From assembly GCF_035515035.1 (NCBI RefSeq), contig NZ_DATJCA010000152.1, positions 1-64,000 of the forward strand: a stretch of DNA of 64,000 nt, in the 5' to 3' direction. The notes under the pieces were generated by a model. It was not told the origin of the DNA. It was given only the letters and a program-made list of their open reading frames with translations, and ran no database searches. Shown piece after piece: positions 1 through 7,620 of this stretch. Position 1 is the stretch's first letter. Each line of letters starts with the position of its first letter. This DNA is from Gelidibacter sp035515035. GTDB taxonomy: Bacteria > Bacteroidota > Bacteroidia > Flavobacteriales > Flavobacteriaceae. A program made the position numbers and the translations under genes.

Positions 1-783
1 GCCAGGTGCCCAATACATTAAAAAGGGTTTATCTGGTGAAAAAGCCTGTTGCTCTCTTAACCATTTGATAGCATCTTCAGTAATATCTTCGGTCAAGTGG
101 TAGTAATCGTGCCCTTGCGTAGTATGGGGATGATCAACTACAGTGGTGTTCCTAACCATATGGGGTTCGTATTGCGAGGCTTCACCAGCTAAAAACCCGT
201 AAAAATATTCAAAACCATATCCGGTAGGCCAATAATCAAACGGTCCTTTTGATGTGGTAAGTTCAGCTGGGGTGTTGTGCCATTTTCCAAAAGCACTGGT
301 GTTATAGCCATAGGCTTTTAAAACCTCAGCAACTGTGGCAGAGGTCTTAGGTATAGTACCACTAAAACCATCCCAATCATTCGCGATTTCAGCAATTTGA
401 CCGTTACCTACCACCGTATGGTTTCTTCCGGTAAGGATGGAAGCACGGGTTGGCGAACACATTGCAGTTGAGTGAAAGCGATTGTAGGAGATACCTAAAT
501 TTGCCACCCTACTTAAATTTGGGGTATTGATATCCCCTCCGTAGGTAGATGGTGTTGCAGGACCCGCATCATCAATCAGAATAATTAAGATGTTAGGAGC
601 ATCGGGACTCAGGCGTTGAGGATCCACCCTTTTTTTATAAGTGGATGTTTTCATGGTCAGTCCGGCTTCACTGGCCGAAGGAGTGGGCGGAAATGGCAAC
701 ACATCCTGGGCGCTGACAAAAGCGGTTCCAAAAAGCAGGAGTGCTGTGGTTATTGTTGATGATAAAGTAGCATGAAATTTCAT
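1..783 (-). CDS. Arylsulfatase-type sulfatase, N-terminal part (runs off the window)
   Basis: Translating the minus strand from the ATG at 783 gives 261 open codons up to the window edge, so the C-terminal half is missing from view. Residues 1-25 form a signal peptide ending near A-S-A-Q, so the enzyme is exported. The sulfatase signature C109-S-P-T-R113 is present; in this family the Cys is converted to formylglycine, the nucleophile for sulfate-ester hydrolysis. Metal-binding Asp71/Asp72 (ILIDDAG) and the F-G-K-W-H block (about 165-169) also fit the S1 sulfatase family. The closest look is to AtsA-like arylsulfatases. The substrate cannot be read from sequence. It is transcribed away from the regulator genes and shares an operator-like motif with the gene at 4975. 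Confidence 0.9.
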   Translation of the reverse strand, partial: MKFHATLSSTITTALLLFGTAFVSAQDVLPFPPTPSASEAGLTMKTSTYKKRVDPQRLSPDAPNILIILIDDAGPATPSTYGGDINTPNLSRVANLGISYNRFHSTAMCSPTRASILTGRNHTVVGNGQIAEIANDWDGFSGTIPKTSATVAEVLKAYGYNTSAFGKWHNTPAELTTSKGPFDYWPTGYGFEYFYGFLAGEASQYEPHMVRNTTVVDHPHTTQGHDYYHLTEDITEDAIKWLREQQAFSPDKPFLMYWAPG

Positions 784-814
784 AATTTGAATGCTTTAAT
801 GATGAATACTGATC

Positions 815-847
815 CAAAAATAGTTACAAGATTCCGGCTATATAAGT
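815..847 (-). promoter_or_regulatory. Promoter of the sulfatase gene
   Basis: On the minus strand a perfect Bacteroidota -7 box TATTTTTG lies at 822-815. ACTTAT sits at 847-842 with a 19-nt spacer, which is the usual -33 to -7 distance although the -33 sequence is weak. The box is 31 nt before the ATG. The same ACTTAT-N19-box layout precedes the gene at 4975. Confidence 0.6.
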
Positions 848-850
848 TTA

Positions 851-872
851 ATACCGTTACTTAACGGTTAAA
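851..872 (-). promoter_or_regulatory. Operator-like motif, copy 1 (sulfatase side)
   Basis: Read on the minus strand this is TTTAACCGTTAAGTAAC followed by GGTAT. Positions 853-868 form a perfect inverted repeat, ACCGTTA-CT-TAACGGT. A second copy, identical at 20 of 22 positions and in the same orientation to its gene, lies at 4887-4908. In both copies the -7 box begins 29 nt after the last base of the motif. The position just upstream of -33 suits an activator. The binding protein is not known; the two regulators encoded between the copies are the obvious candidates. Confidence 0.6.
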
Positions 873-944
873 TATCAATGATATCGGCGCTTTGTAGAAG
901 GTGGTTATTCACACTTCTTAAAATTCTTTTATGAAAAATTTAGG

Positions 945-952
945 TATATTTG
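945..952 (+). promoter_or_regulatory. -7 box of the first TolB/TPR regulator gene
   Basis: TATATTTG matches TAnnTTTG exactly and is followed by GATA. The same TATATTTGAT occurs before the paralogue at 2933, and in both cases a TTAAAATT stretch lies some 13-20 nt upstream. The implied leader is about 190 nt, long for this phylum. Confidence 0.45.
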
Positions 953-1148
953 ATAAAGGTTAGGTTTTATCGAAATGTGTTGAGAAACCTTTTCATTATA
1001 TAATGCTTTATCGCCAATTTTATAATAAAAACTAAATATCAAACCTCCTTTCTGAATGTTTTTAGGGAATGTCCATTGCTGATACGACTAATTTATAAAC
1101 AGCACTTTAACTAATAATTTACCATGCTAATCAATGATAAATATATAA

Positions 1149-2771
1149 ATGCCACTAAACCAATCAGAACATAGTGACCCACCACATTACTCTGATAAGG
1201 AGATACTTGGAGAATTAAAGAAGATACTTTCCAGCGATTTATTTTCCCGTTCTTCCGTATTATCCAGTTTTTTAAAATTTATCGTTGAAGAAACTATAAA
1301 AGGCCATACGGAGGGCCTGAAAGAATATGTTATTGCCGTGAATGCCCTAGGAAAACCGGAAGATTTTAATCCGCAAATTGATGCTATTGTTAGAATTCAT
1401 GCAGGACGACTAAGAAGATTGTTAAAGGAATATTACACTACATCGGGAATCAACACTTCGCTTTTAATTGAGGTTGTTAAAGGCACCTATGTGCCGGTAT
1501 TCCGACCGCACGTCGTTGACACCCTACAGTTACCAAACACAGAGAAGCACAAACCACTGCCCTTGCCGCGTTCAAAACTTACATTGGCCATTCTTCCTTT
1601 TCGAAATTTATGCCCAAATAATGAATATCAATTCTTCGTTGATGGCTTAGGCGAAGAGATGACCCGAGCTTTTAGCAATTACCAAGATATTGCGGTCATT
1701 GGGCATCATTCCGCCCGAAAATATGCCGCAAGCTTAGAAGATATAAGAGTCATTGGGGCCGACTTAGGGGCGCATTATGTCATCACGGGTTCGGTAAAAC
1801 GCTCTACCAAAGAGATCCGGGTAAATGTGGCCTTGGTAAAAACCATAAATGGCACTCAAATTTGGTCACATTCCTACAATGAGGCTTTGGATATTGATAA
1901 TCTATTGGCAATCCAAGATCAGATCGTTGCCAATGTATGTGCACAACTTGGGGGCTATTACGGGTTTATCATTCATGAAAAATCTAAAACTTATGAGGAG
2001 GCCATTACGACTATGGAGTCCTTTGATGCCGCACTTTGGAATTATTATTTCCACATGAATTTTTCCGAAACTGCTTATTTGCAAACACGACGAGCGCTTG
2101 AAGCAGCATTGGTCCAAGATCCAAATTTTGCTACCGGTCTGGCCATGTTGGCAGAATTATATCTGGATGCCCACGCTCTTGGTTACCCTACCGTAGAGCA
2201 TCCCGTGAAAGTTGCTTATCAACTTACCAAAAAGGCCATCAAGGTTGATCCACAATGTCAACATGCCTACCAACAACATGCATGGGCACTTCTTTATATG
2301 AAACAAAAAGAAGCCTCCATAAAAGCATTGGAACACTGCATTGTAATAAATCCTTCGGCCGTGACTACCATGGGGACGGTGGGATTCATTTATGCATGTT
2401 TGGGCGATTACAAACGTGCTGAAGCCATGCTCAAGCATTCCATAAATTTAAACCCACATTGTCCATGGTGGTTTTATTTAGGCTTTTTCTTCATTCATTA
2501 CCAAAAGGAGGCCTATGATCAGGCGCTGGCCTCTGCCAATAACATACATACGGTAGATGTCTTTTATGATCCCTTGACTAAGGCGCTTGCTAAAAGTCAA
2601 CTGGGCATGCATCAGGAAGCTAAAGGTGATATGGCACTCTTTAACACCAAGTTTCCCACCATTGCGGCAAATCTTGAGGAGTCACTCTCTACGGTTCTCT
2701 ACGACAAATTACTGATTGAAAAACTCTTAATGGGGGTCAGAGAATTAGAACTTCCTGATGACACAGAATGA
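1149..2771 (+). CDS. Predicted regulator: N-terminal winged-helix-like domain, TolB-like domain, TPR repeats (copy 1)
   Basis: The protein has 540 residues, no signal peptide and no membrane segment, so it is probably cytoplasmic. Residues 15-120 resemble the N-terminal region of winged-helix/TPR regulators and some adenylate cyclases (a D-A-I-V-R-I-H-A-G-R-L-R-R core at about 78-90). Residues 143-275 form a TolB-like domain (LAILPFRNL, FFVDGLGEEMTR, YVITGSVKRS). The rest consists of TPR-like helices, for example around Y-L-D-A-H and L-N-P-H-C-P-W-W. I infer a ligand- or partner-sensing transcription factor. It has a closely similar tandem paralogue at 3144, and both sit between two genes that share an operator-like motif. 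DNA binding is inferred, not shown. Confidence 0.7.
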   Translation: MPLNQSEHSDPPHYSDKEILGELKKILSSDLFSRSSVLSSFLKFIVEETIKGHTEGLKEYVIAVNALGKPEDFNPQIDAIVRIHAGRLRRLLKEYYTTSGINTSLLIEVVKGTYVPVFRPHVVDTLQLPNTEKHKPLPLPRSKLTLAILPFRNLCPNNEYQFFVDGLGEEMTRAFSNYQDIAVIGHHSARKYAASLEDIRVIGADLGAHYVITGSVKRSTKEIRVNVALVKTINGTQIWSHSYNEALDIDNLLAIQDQIVANVCAQLGGYYGFIIHEKSKTYEEAITTMESFDAALWNYYFHMNFSETAYLQTRRALEAALVQDPNFATGLAMLAELYLDAHALGYPTVEHPVKVAYQLTKKAIKVDPQCQHAYQQHAWALLYMKQKEASIKALEHCIVINPSAVTTMGTVGFIYACLGDYKRAEAMLKHSINLNPHCPWWFYLGFFFIHYQKEAYDQALASANNIHTVDVFYDPLTKALAKSQLGMHQEAKGDMALFNTKFPTIAANLEESLSTVLYDKLLIEKLLMGVRELELPDDTE

Positions 2772-3143
2772 GTCTAACGACACTTTCTAAAAATTCTTTG
2801 GCAGCGCCATGCTCATAAGATGGTTAAAAACTCATATTCTTCACCAATAGTTTAAAAATTTATACCGTATTGAATTGCATAGTTATTGTAAGAAAATAGA
2901 ATATATTCCTTAAAATTTTATCTATATTTGATCTAAAGAGATTAAAAGATCCATTTTTGATAAAGAGGCAGCTAATAATTAGGACCTTAGTTTCATTCAG
3001 ATTTGTGCTCATGTGCTAATTTTTAGGAGCAAAATATAAAGAAACTGTCATAATGGTTACAACATACAGACCCCTAAGATCGCCGCAATTTTTGGTGCCC
3101 TACAGGAAAAGATCTGTCGAATGTTGCTTAAAAAATAAAGTGG
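2772..3143. other. Intergenic region between the two regulator paralogues
   Basis: This 372-bp gap holds a -7 box at 2933-2940 and a leader of about 200 nt before the second regulator. No terminator hairpin is evident after the first gene, so some read-through is possible. I see no further gene. Confidence 0.5.
2933..2940 (+). promoter_or_regulatory. -7 box of the second TolB/TPR regulator gene
   Basis: TATATTTG matches TAnnTTTG and is followed by GAT, as at 945. A CTTAAAATT stretch upstream is also shared with the first promoter. The similarity suggests that the promoter was duplicated together with the gene. Confidence 0.45.
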
Positions 3144-4775
3144 ATGTCGCCAAACTCATCAGAGCATAACCGTTTACCTGATTACTCCAAAAAGGAGATC
3201 TTGGAAGAATTGAATCACATTCTTTCCAGCGATTTATTTTCCCGATCTACCGTATTATCGAATTTTCTAAAATTCATCGTAGGAGAAACCTTAGAAGGCC
3301 ATACTGAAAGTCTAAAAGAATATACCATTGCCGTTAATGCCTTGGGAAAATCAGAGGACTTTAATCCCCAAATAGACGCTATTGTAAGAATTCATGCGGG
3401 ACGGTTAAGGCGTTTGTTAAATGAATATTACCAAGGCTCAGGAATTACAGACACCATAAAAATTGAGATGGTAAAAGGTTCTTACGTCCCTGTATTTCGA
3501 CCCCATTTGAGTATAAAATCTGATGCTATACTTAGAGATACTGAAGTTATAATTAAAGAAACTTTAGAGCCCGTTTCTTTTTCGCGCTCCAAACTTACCT
3601 TGGCCATCCTCCCTTTCCGAAATTTATGTGCCCATGGTGATTATCAGTTTTTTGTAGACGGATTTGGCGAAGAACTCACCCGTATCTTCAGTAATTACCA
3701 AGATGTTGATATCATAGCGCATCACTCAACCCGTCAATACGCCAACAATCCTGAAGATATTCGAGTGATCGGTTCCAATTTGGGAGTCCACTACCTGATC
3801 ACCGGTTCTGTAATCCGGTCTTCCAAAGAAATAAGGGTAAATGTGGCCTTGATAAAAGCCTTAAATGGGATGCAGGTGTGGTCTCAAACCTATAACAACC
3901 CATTGGATGATGACAACCTAATTGACATACAGGATCAGATTGTTGAAAATGTATCGTCCGTGCTGGGAGGTTATTATGGCTTTATCATTCACGAAAACGC
4001 CAAATACAACGAAGAACCTTCAAATCTGGAATCATTTGATGCGACACTTTGGAATTACTATTTCCACATGAATTACTCGGAGGAAACTTACTTAAAGACC
4101 CGTACTGCTTTGGAGAAGGCCATAGCAAGTGACCCTAGTTTTGCCACAGGTTTGGCGATGTTAGCAGAGTTTTATGTTTTGGCCCATACGTTGGGATACG
4201 CCACCGTCCAGGATCCGCTCAAAGTGGCGCTTGAGCTTAACAAGAAAGCTCTAAAGGTGGACCCACATTGCCAACGTGTCTACCAAGAATATGCCTGGAC
4301 CCTTCTTCATTTAAAAAGAAAAGAGGAAGCCCTATTAGCTATGGAACAATGTCTTTCTATAAATCCTTCTTCAGTTTCAACAATGGGTGCCATTGGGTTT
4401 GGTATGGCCTGTGCCGGAGAATATGACCGTGCCGACGTATTATTGACTAAATCTTTGGATTTAAACCCACATTGCCCTTGGTGGTTTTACCTAGGCTTTT
4501 TCTTGGTTTACTATAAAAAACAAGAGTACCAAAAAGCTCTCGAATACGCCAACAAAATGGAAACCGTGGATGCCTATTTGGACCCGCTTACTAAGGCGGC
4601 GGCAAAAGGACAACTGGGCATGATTGATGAGGCACATGAGGATGTCAAACGGTTGCATGAAGAGTTTTCAGAAAACATCAGTAATCTATATGAATCTATG
4701 GCATTTTTGCTTGATGAAACTTTAGTGGCAGAAATCATTGAAGGGGTAAAAAAAGCAGGCGTCATAACGGGATAG
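3144..4775 (+). CDS. Predicted regulator: N-terminal winged-helix-like domain, TolB-like domain, TPR repeats (copy 2)
   Basis: The 543-residue product is a full-length paralogue of the upstream gene, with the same order of domains: N-terminal helix-rich region with D-A-I-V-R-I-H-A-G-R-L-R-R, TolB-like domain at about 150-285, and TPR-type helices to the end. Similarity is highest in the N-terminal 115 residues and at the L-N-P-H-C-P-W-W-F-Y-L-G-F-F segment, and lowest in the linker before the TolB-like domain. Conservation of the predicted DNA-binding part together with linker divergence suggests that the two proteins read related sites, or form heteromers. Function is inferred from architecture only. 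Confidence 0.7.
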   Translation: MSPNSSEHNRLPDYSKKEILEELNHILSSDLFSRSTVLSNFLKFIVGETLEGHTESLKEYTIAVNALGKSEDFNPQIDAIVRIHAGRLRRLLNEYYQGSGITDTIKIEMVKGSYVPVFRPHLSIKSDAILRDTEVIIKETLEPVSFSRSKLTLAILPFRNLCAHGDYQFFVDGFGEELTRIFSNYQDVDIIAHHSTRQYANNPEDIRVIGSNLGVHYLITGSVIRSSKEIRVNVALIKALNGMQVWSQTYNNPLDDDNLIDIQDQIVENVSSVLGGYYGFIIHENAKYNEEPSNLESFDATLWNYYFHMNYSEETYLKTRTALEKAIASDPSFATGLAMLAEFYVLAHTLGYATVQDPLKVALELNKKALKVDPHCQRVYQEYAWTLLHLKRKEEALLAMEQCLSINPSSVSTMGAIGFGMACAGEYDRADVLLTKSLDLNPHCPWWFYLGFFLVYYKKQEYQKALEYANKMETVDAYLDPLTKAAAKGQLGMIDEAHEDVKRLHEEFSENISNLYESMAFLLDETLVAEIIEGVKKAGVITG

Positions 4776-4886
4776 AACGTTTTCCTTAGGCATTGACCAA
4801 CACAAAAATCCTTAAAAAAAAATCTCTCTCAAACCTTCCAATTCCTTTTCATATAAGGGGATTGGCCTTTCCATTTAACATTCCTT

Positions 4887-4908
4887 TTTAACCGTTAAGT
4901 AACCGTGT
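4887..4908 (+). promoter_or_regulatory. Operator-like motif, copy 2
   Basis: TTTAACCGTTAAGTAAC followed by CGTGT; 20 of 22 bases equal copy 1 (851-872, minus strand). Here the two half-sites can be read either as an imperfect inverted repeat or as a direct repeat TAACCGT (4889-4895 and 4900-4906) spaced 11 bp, one helical turn. The half-site ACCGTTAAG also fits the loose LytTR-type consensus, so a LytTR regulator encoded elsewhere is an alternative. Confidence 0.6.
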
Positions 4909-4911
4909 AAC

Positions 4912-4944
4912 ACTTATTTGCGGGATCCTATTCCTATACATTTA
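4912..4944 (+). promoter_or_regulatory. Promoter of the operon starting at 4975
   Basis: ACTTAT at 4912-4917 is followed after 19 nt by TACATTTA at 4937-4944, a 7/8 match to TAnnTTTG. The box lies 30 nt before the ATG. The offsets from the upstream motif equal those at the sulfatase promoter. The weak last base of the box would suit a promoter that needs an activator. Confidence 0.5.
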
Positions 4945-4974
4945 CATTAAATAACAGTGTTAGTCTGATCTCTT

Positions 4975-5217
4975 ATGAACAAGAAAATCAATTCTATCGT
5001 CCAAATATTTCCGGATTTTGAGGAGAAAATTGATTTTCTATTTCAAACTGATGAGAATTTCCGAGACCTCTGTTCGGATTATATTTTATGTGCCGCGATG
5101 GTGCAAAAAATGATGAAAGACCTTAAGAAGGAAACCTCCAATCGTGAAGAATACGAAGAATTACAGCAAAACCTCGAGGAGGAAATTCTGCAAATTCTAA
5201 CGAAAGATAGGCACTAA
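4975..5217 (+). CDS. Small helical protein of unknown function
   Basis: The product has 80 residues, no signal peptide and no cysteine cluster beyond two isolated Cys. It is rich in Glu and Lys in its second half, predicting amphipathic helices. I do not recognise the family. It is the first gene after the tandem regulators, has its own promoter with the shared operator-like motif, and lies 57 nt before the secreted protein gene at 5275, with which it is probably co-transcribed. This position makes a role in the same response likely. The nature of that role is unknown. Confidence 0.65.
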   Translation: MNKKINSIVQIFPDFEEKIDFLFQTDENFRDLCSDYILCAAMVQKMMKDLKKETSNREEYEELQQNLEEEILQILTKDRH

Positions 5218-5274
5218 TCACTATTAAACTTAAAAACAATTAATCCATTACAAACCTTTAAAACATCCATTATC

Positions 5275-5751
5275 ATGAAAAAATTATGTTTAACCTTTAT
5301 TCTCGTCCTGATTACCTTCACTTCATCTCTTCTCGCGCAAAGCAACAAAGAAGAAGTAGATATGATGCAAGCCGTATTTGGCATGGAAAAGAAAGACATT
5401 GTCTCTGAATTTATCCAACTTGACCAAGGCAAAAGTGACGCTTTTTGGGCTTTGTACGATGACTATGAAACCAAACGAAAAGATTTGGGCAAACGTCGGA
5501 TCAATTTACTCAACACCTATATTGACAGTTATGATTCCTTAGATGATTTGACCACAGGTAAAATTCTTGATGAGATGATGAGCCTTCAGGTCAGCACTGA
5601 TAAGCTCCTTAGTGCCTATGCCAAAAAAATCAAAAAAGCAGTGGACGTCAAAACAGCGGCCCAATTTTATCAAATTGAAGGCTATGTTTTAAGTAAAATA
5701 CGCTCCTCCATTATGGAAAATATTCCGGTGATCGGAGAACTTTACAATTAA
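5275..5751 (+). CDS. Secreted helical protein, Spy/CpxP-like in style
   Basis: The 158-residue product starts with a clear signal peptide (M-K-K-L-C-L-T-F-I-L, cleavage after L-L-A-Q at about 22). The mature part is almost entirely helical and charged (for example Y-E-T-K-R-K-D-L-G-K-R-R and a C-terminal F-Y-Q-I-E-G-Y-V-L-S-K-I segment). This resembles small periplasmic Spy/CpxP-like proteins in Bacteroidota, but no LTxxQ motif is seen, so the assignment is only architectural. It lies between the small gene at 4975 and the DUF1254 genes. A periplasmic chaperone or adaptor role is a guess. Confidence 0.65.
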   Translation: MKKLCLTFILVLITFTSSLLAQSNKEEVDMMQAVFGMEKKDIVSEFIQLDQGKSDAFWALYDDYETKRKDLGKRRINLLNTYIDSYDSLDDLTTGKILDEMMSLQVSTDKLLSAYAKKIKKAVDVKTAAQFYQIEGYVLSKIRSSIMENIPVIGELYN

Positions 5752-5917
5752 ATTAAAAGAGCGACGCCTCGAGCTGAAGCTGAAAGGTTGAGATAAGCAG
5801 TCTGCAGATTGTCATTCTTTCGCTTCTTCTTTACAGTTGGCACTTCTCATACTGCAGTTCCAATTAAGTTTAAGAGCGCCTATTAAAGTGGCTATTAACC
5901 AAATAAATATGATAATC

Positions 5918-7480
5918 ATGAATCTAAAACACGCATTGAGCATCTCAATCGGCCTTATTTCAATTATGGCGATGAATGGTCAAAACACCCAAGAGCAGGA
6001 AACTGCCAAATCGATCAAGGAGATCAAAGAAAAATTCAACACAGATGTCCCTGAGAATATTTTGACACCGAGTGTGGTAGAAACACGCATTGGAACCCTA
6101 AAATTCTTTGATGGTTTGCCATCAAAAGAAACAGTAACAAAAGTTTATGACAACCTTGACTTTATAAGAGGAGTGGAAACTTTTTTAAATGGAATTCCTG
6201 CCACTTCAATTGAAGGCCTCCGCCTTGGATTCCGTAGTGCGGGGTCTGACAACTTCAACAAAGTAGCCATTTTTGATGATTTGCTGGATTCAAACCCCTT
6301 TTTTCTAACCGGTAATACGAGTACCGTTTATGCCCTCTCTATTTTAAATCTAAATGAAGATGGGCCAATGGTGGTAGAAGTCCCTGCCGGTACCGGACCA
6401 GGAACTGTAGATGATGCATTCTTTCGGTTTGTTATAGATATGGGAGGCCCCGGCCCCGATAGAGGCAAAGGCGGTAAATATTTGATTCTTCCTCCGGATT
6501 ATAAAGGCGAAACACCGGAAGGGTATTTCGTGGCGACATCACCCAGTTATGTCAACTTACTCGTACTGAGAGGATTTTTGGTGGATGGAAAAACTGATGC
6601 ATCCAAAAAAATGTTTCGTGAAGGCTTAAAAATTTATCCGCTTAAAGACAAAGATAAGCAGCCCGCCATGGAGTTTATCAATGTTTCTACGAAAGAATTC
6701 AATACCATTCACGCCAACAACTATGATTTTTACCATGAGTTGAATGAAGTGATTCAGCGTGAGCCTATTGGCCTTCTGGATCCAGAATTAAGAGGCCTGT
6801 TCGCCAGTGTAGGCATTGAAAAAGGACAGCCTTTTAACCCAGACGATAGAATGAAAGGAATATTGACGGATGCCGTAGCAGTAGGTAATGCCACTGCCCG
6901 AGCAATCCTTTTTAAATCTAGAGACAAAGAGGCTGCTATTTTCAAAACCGGCCATTGGGAAGCAGGTTTTATGGGAGGAAATTATGAATGGTTAAAAAAT
7001 GATGGAAACGGAGGCCGTTACTTAGACGCAAGAACACGATATTTTTATGGCGCTACCGTAAACACACCCGCCATGGTATTAAAAATGGTGGGTTTAGGTT
7101 CACAGTATGCATACGCCATGCTGGATTCTGAAGGAAATTATCTGGACGGAAATAAAAATTATACTCTAAATATTCCTGCCAATGCGCCTGCAAAAGAATT
7201 TTGGTCCATTGTGATGTATGACCCACAAACCCGCTCCATGTTGCAAACTGATCAGGAGTTTCCAAGTATAAGCAGCCAGAGAACGCCACTTGTAAAGAAT
7301 GAAGATGGCTCAATCACCATATATGTGGGACCAAAAAACAATGCGCCTAAAGGCAAGGAAGCCAATTGGTTACAATCCAAGGCTGGGAAAGGGTTTTTCG
7401 TGGCTTTTAGATTGTATGGCCCACTAGAACCTTGGTTTGACCAAACTTGGATTCCTGGTGATTTCGAGCTGCAGAAATAA
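5918..7480 (+). CDS. Exported DUF1254/DUF1214 protein 1
   Basis: I place the start at the ATG at 5918 because it begins a normal signal peptide (M-N-L-K-H-A-L-S-I-S, ending near M-N-G-Q). An in-frame ATG at 5837 would put 27 residues in front of it. The mature protein carries a DUF1254-type N-terminal half (about 45-200; P-A-G-T-G-P-G-T-V-D-D-A-F-F, then Y-K-G-E-T-P-E-G-Y) and a DUF1214-type C-terminal part (about 390-515; P-A-K-E-F-W-S-I-V-M-Y-D). Members of this family are exported proteins without a firmly assigned activity known to me. It differs from the two lipoprotein paralogues downstream in having no lipobox and a divergent N-terminal half. Confidence 0.85.
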   Translation: MNLKHALSISIGLISIMAMNGQNTQEQETAKSIKEIKEKFNTDVPENILTPSVVETRIGTLKFFDGLPSKETVTKVYDNLDFIRGVETFLNGIPATSIEGLRLGFRSAGSDNFNKVAIFDDLLDSNPFFLTGNTSTVYALSILNLNEDGPMVVEVPAGTGPGTVDDAFFRFVIDMGGPGPDRGKGGKYLILPPDYKGETPEGYFVATSPSYVNLLVLRGFLVDGKTDASKKMFREGLKIYPLKDKDKQPAMEFINVSTKEFNTIHANNYDFYHELNEVIQREPIGLLDPELRGLFASVGIEKGQPFNPDDRMKGILTDAVAVGNATARAILFKSRDKEAAIFKTGHWEAGFMGGNYEWLKNDGNGGRYLDARTRYFYGATVNTPAMVLKMVGLGSQYAYAMLDSEGNYLDGNKNYTLNIPANAPAKEFWSIVMYDPQTRSMLQTDQEFPSISSQRTPLVKNEDGSITIYVGPKNNAPKGKEANWLQSKAGKGFFVAFRLYGPLEPWFDQTWIPGDFELQK

Positions 7481-7501
7481 GAATAAATTCAAAGTATAAT
7501 T

Positions 7502-7560
7502 GTCTTTTGATGTCTGTACGAGCCTTTCATTTTCGCTGAGGCTGAACTTCATCAAAAGAC
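7502..7560 (+). repeat. Long imperfect hairpin between two DUF1254 genes
   Basis: GTCTTTTGATG (7502-7512) is the exact reverse complement of CATCAAAAGAC (7550-7560), and AGCCT (7521-7525) pairs with AGGCT (7539-7543) inside the loop. No U-tract follows, so it does not look like a simple terminator. It could be an RNA-processing or stability element in the operon transcript. Confidence 0.55.
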
Positions 7561-7620
7561 GAGAAGGGATAACTTAAGAAAACTAAGGGCATATCCTTAA
7601 AAAACTTAAATCAACAAATC

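Larger units (their letters stand above)
784..1148. other. Intergenic divergent control region
   Basis: This 365-bp gap separates the leftward sulfatase from the rightward regulator. It contains the sulfatase promoter (815-847) and operator-like motif (851-872), and a separate rightward promoter box (945-952) that leaves a leader of nearly 200 nt before the regulator ATG. I see no convincing small gene. Confidence 0.6.

Noticed and set aside
5837..5917. Upstream in-frame ATG of the first DUF1254 gene
   Set aside because: It would add 27 residues in front of a normal signal peptide starting at 5918; export would be unlikely to work with that extension.
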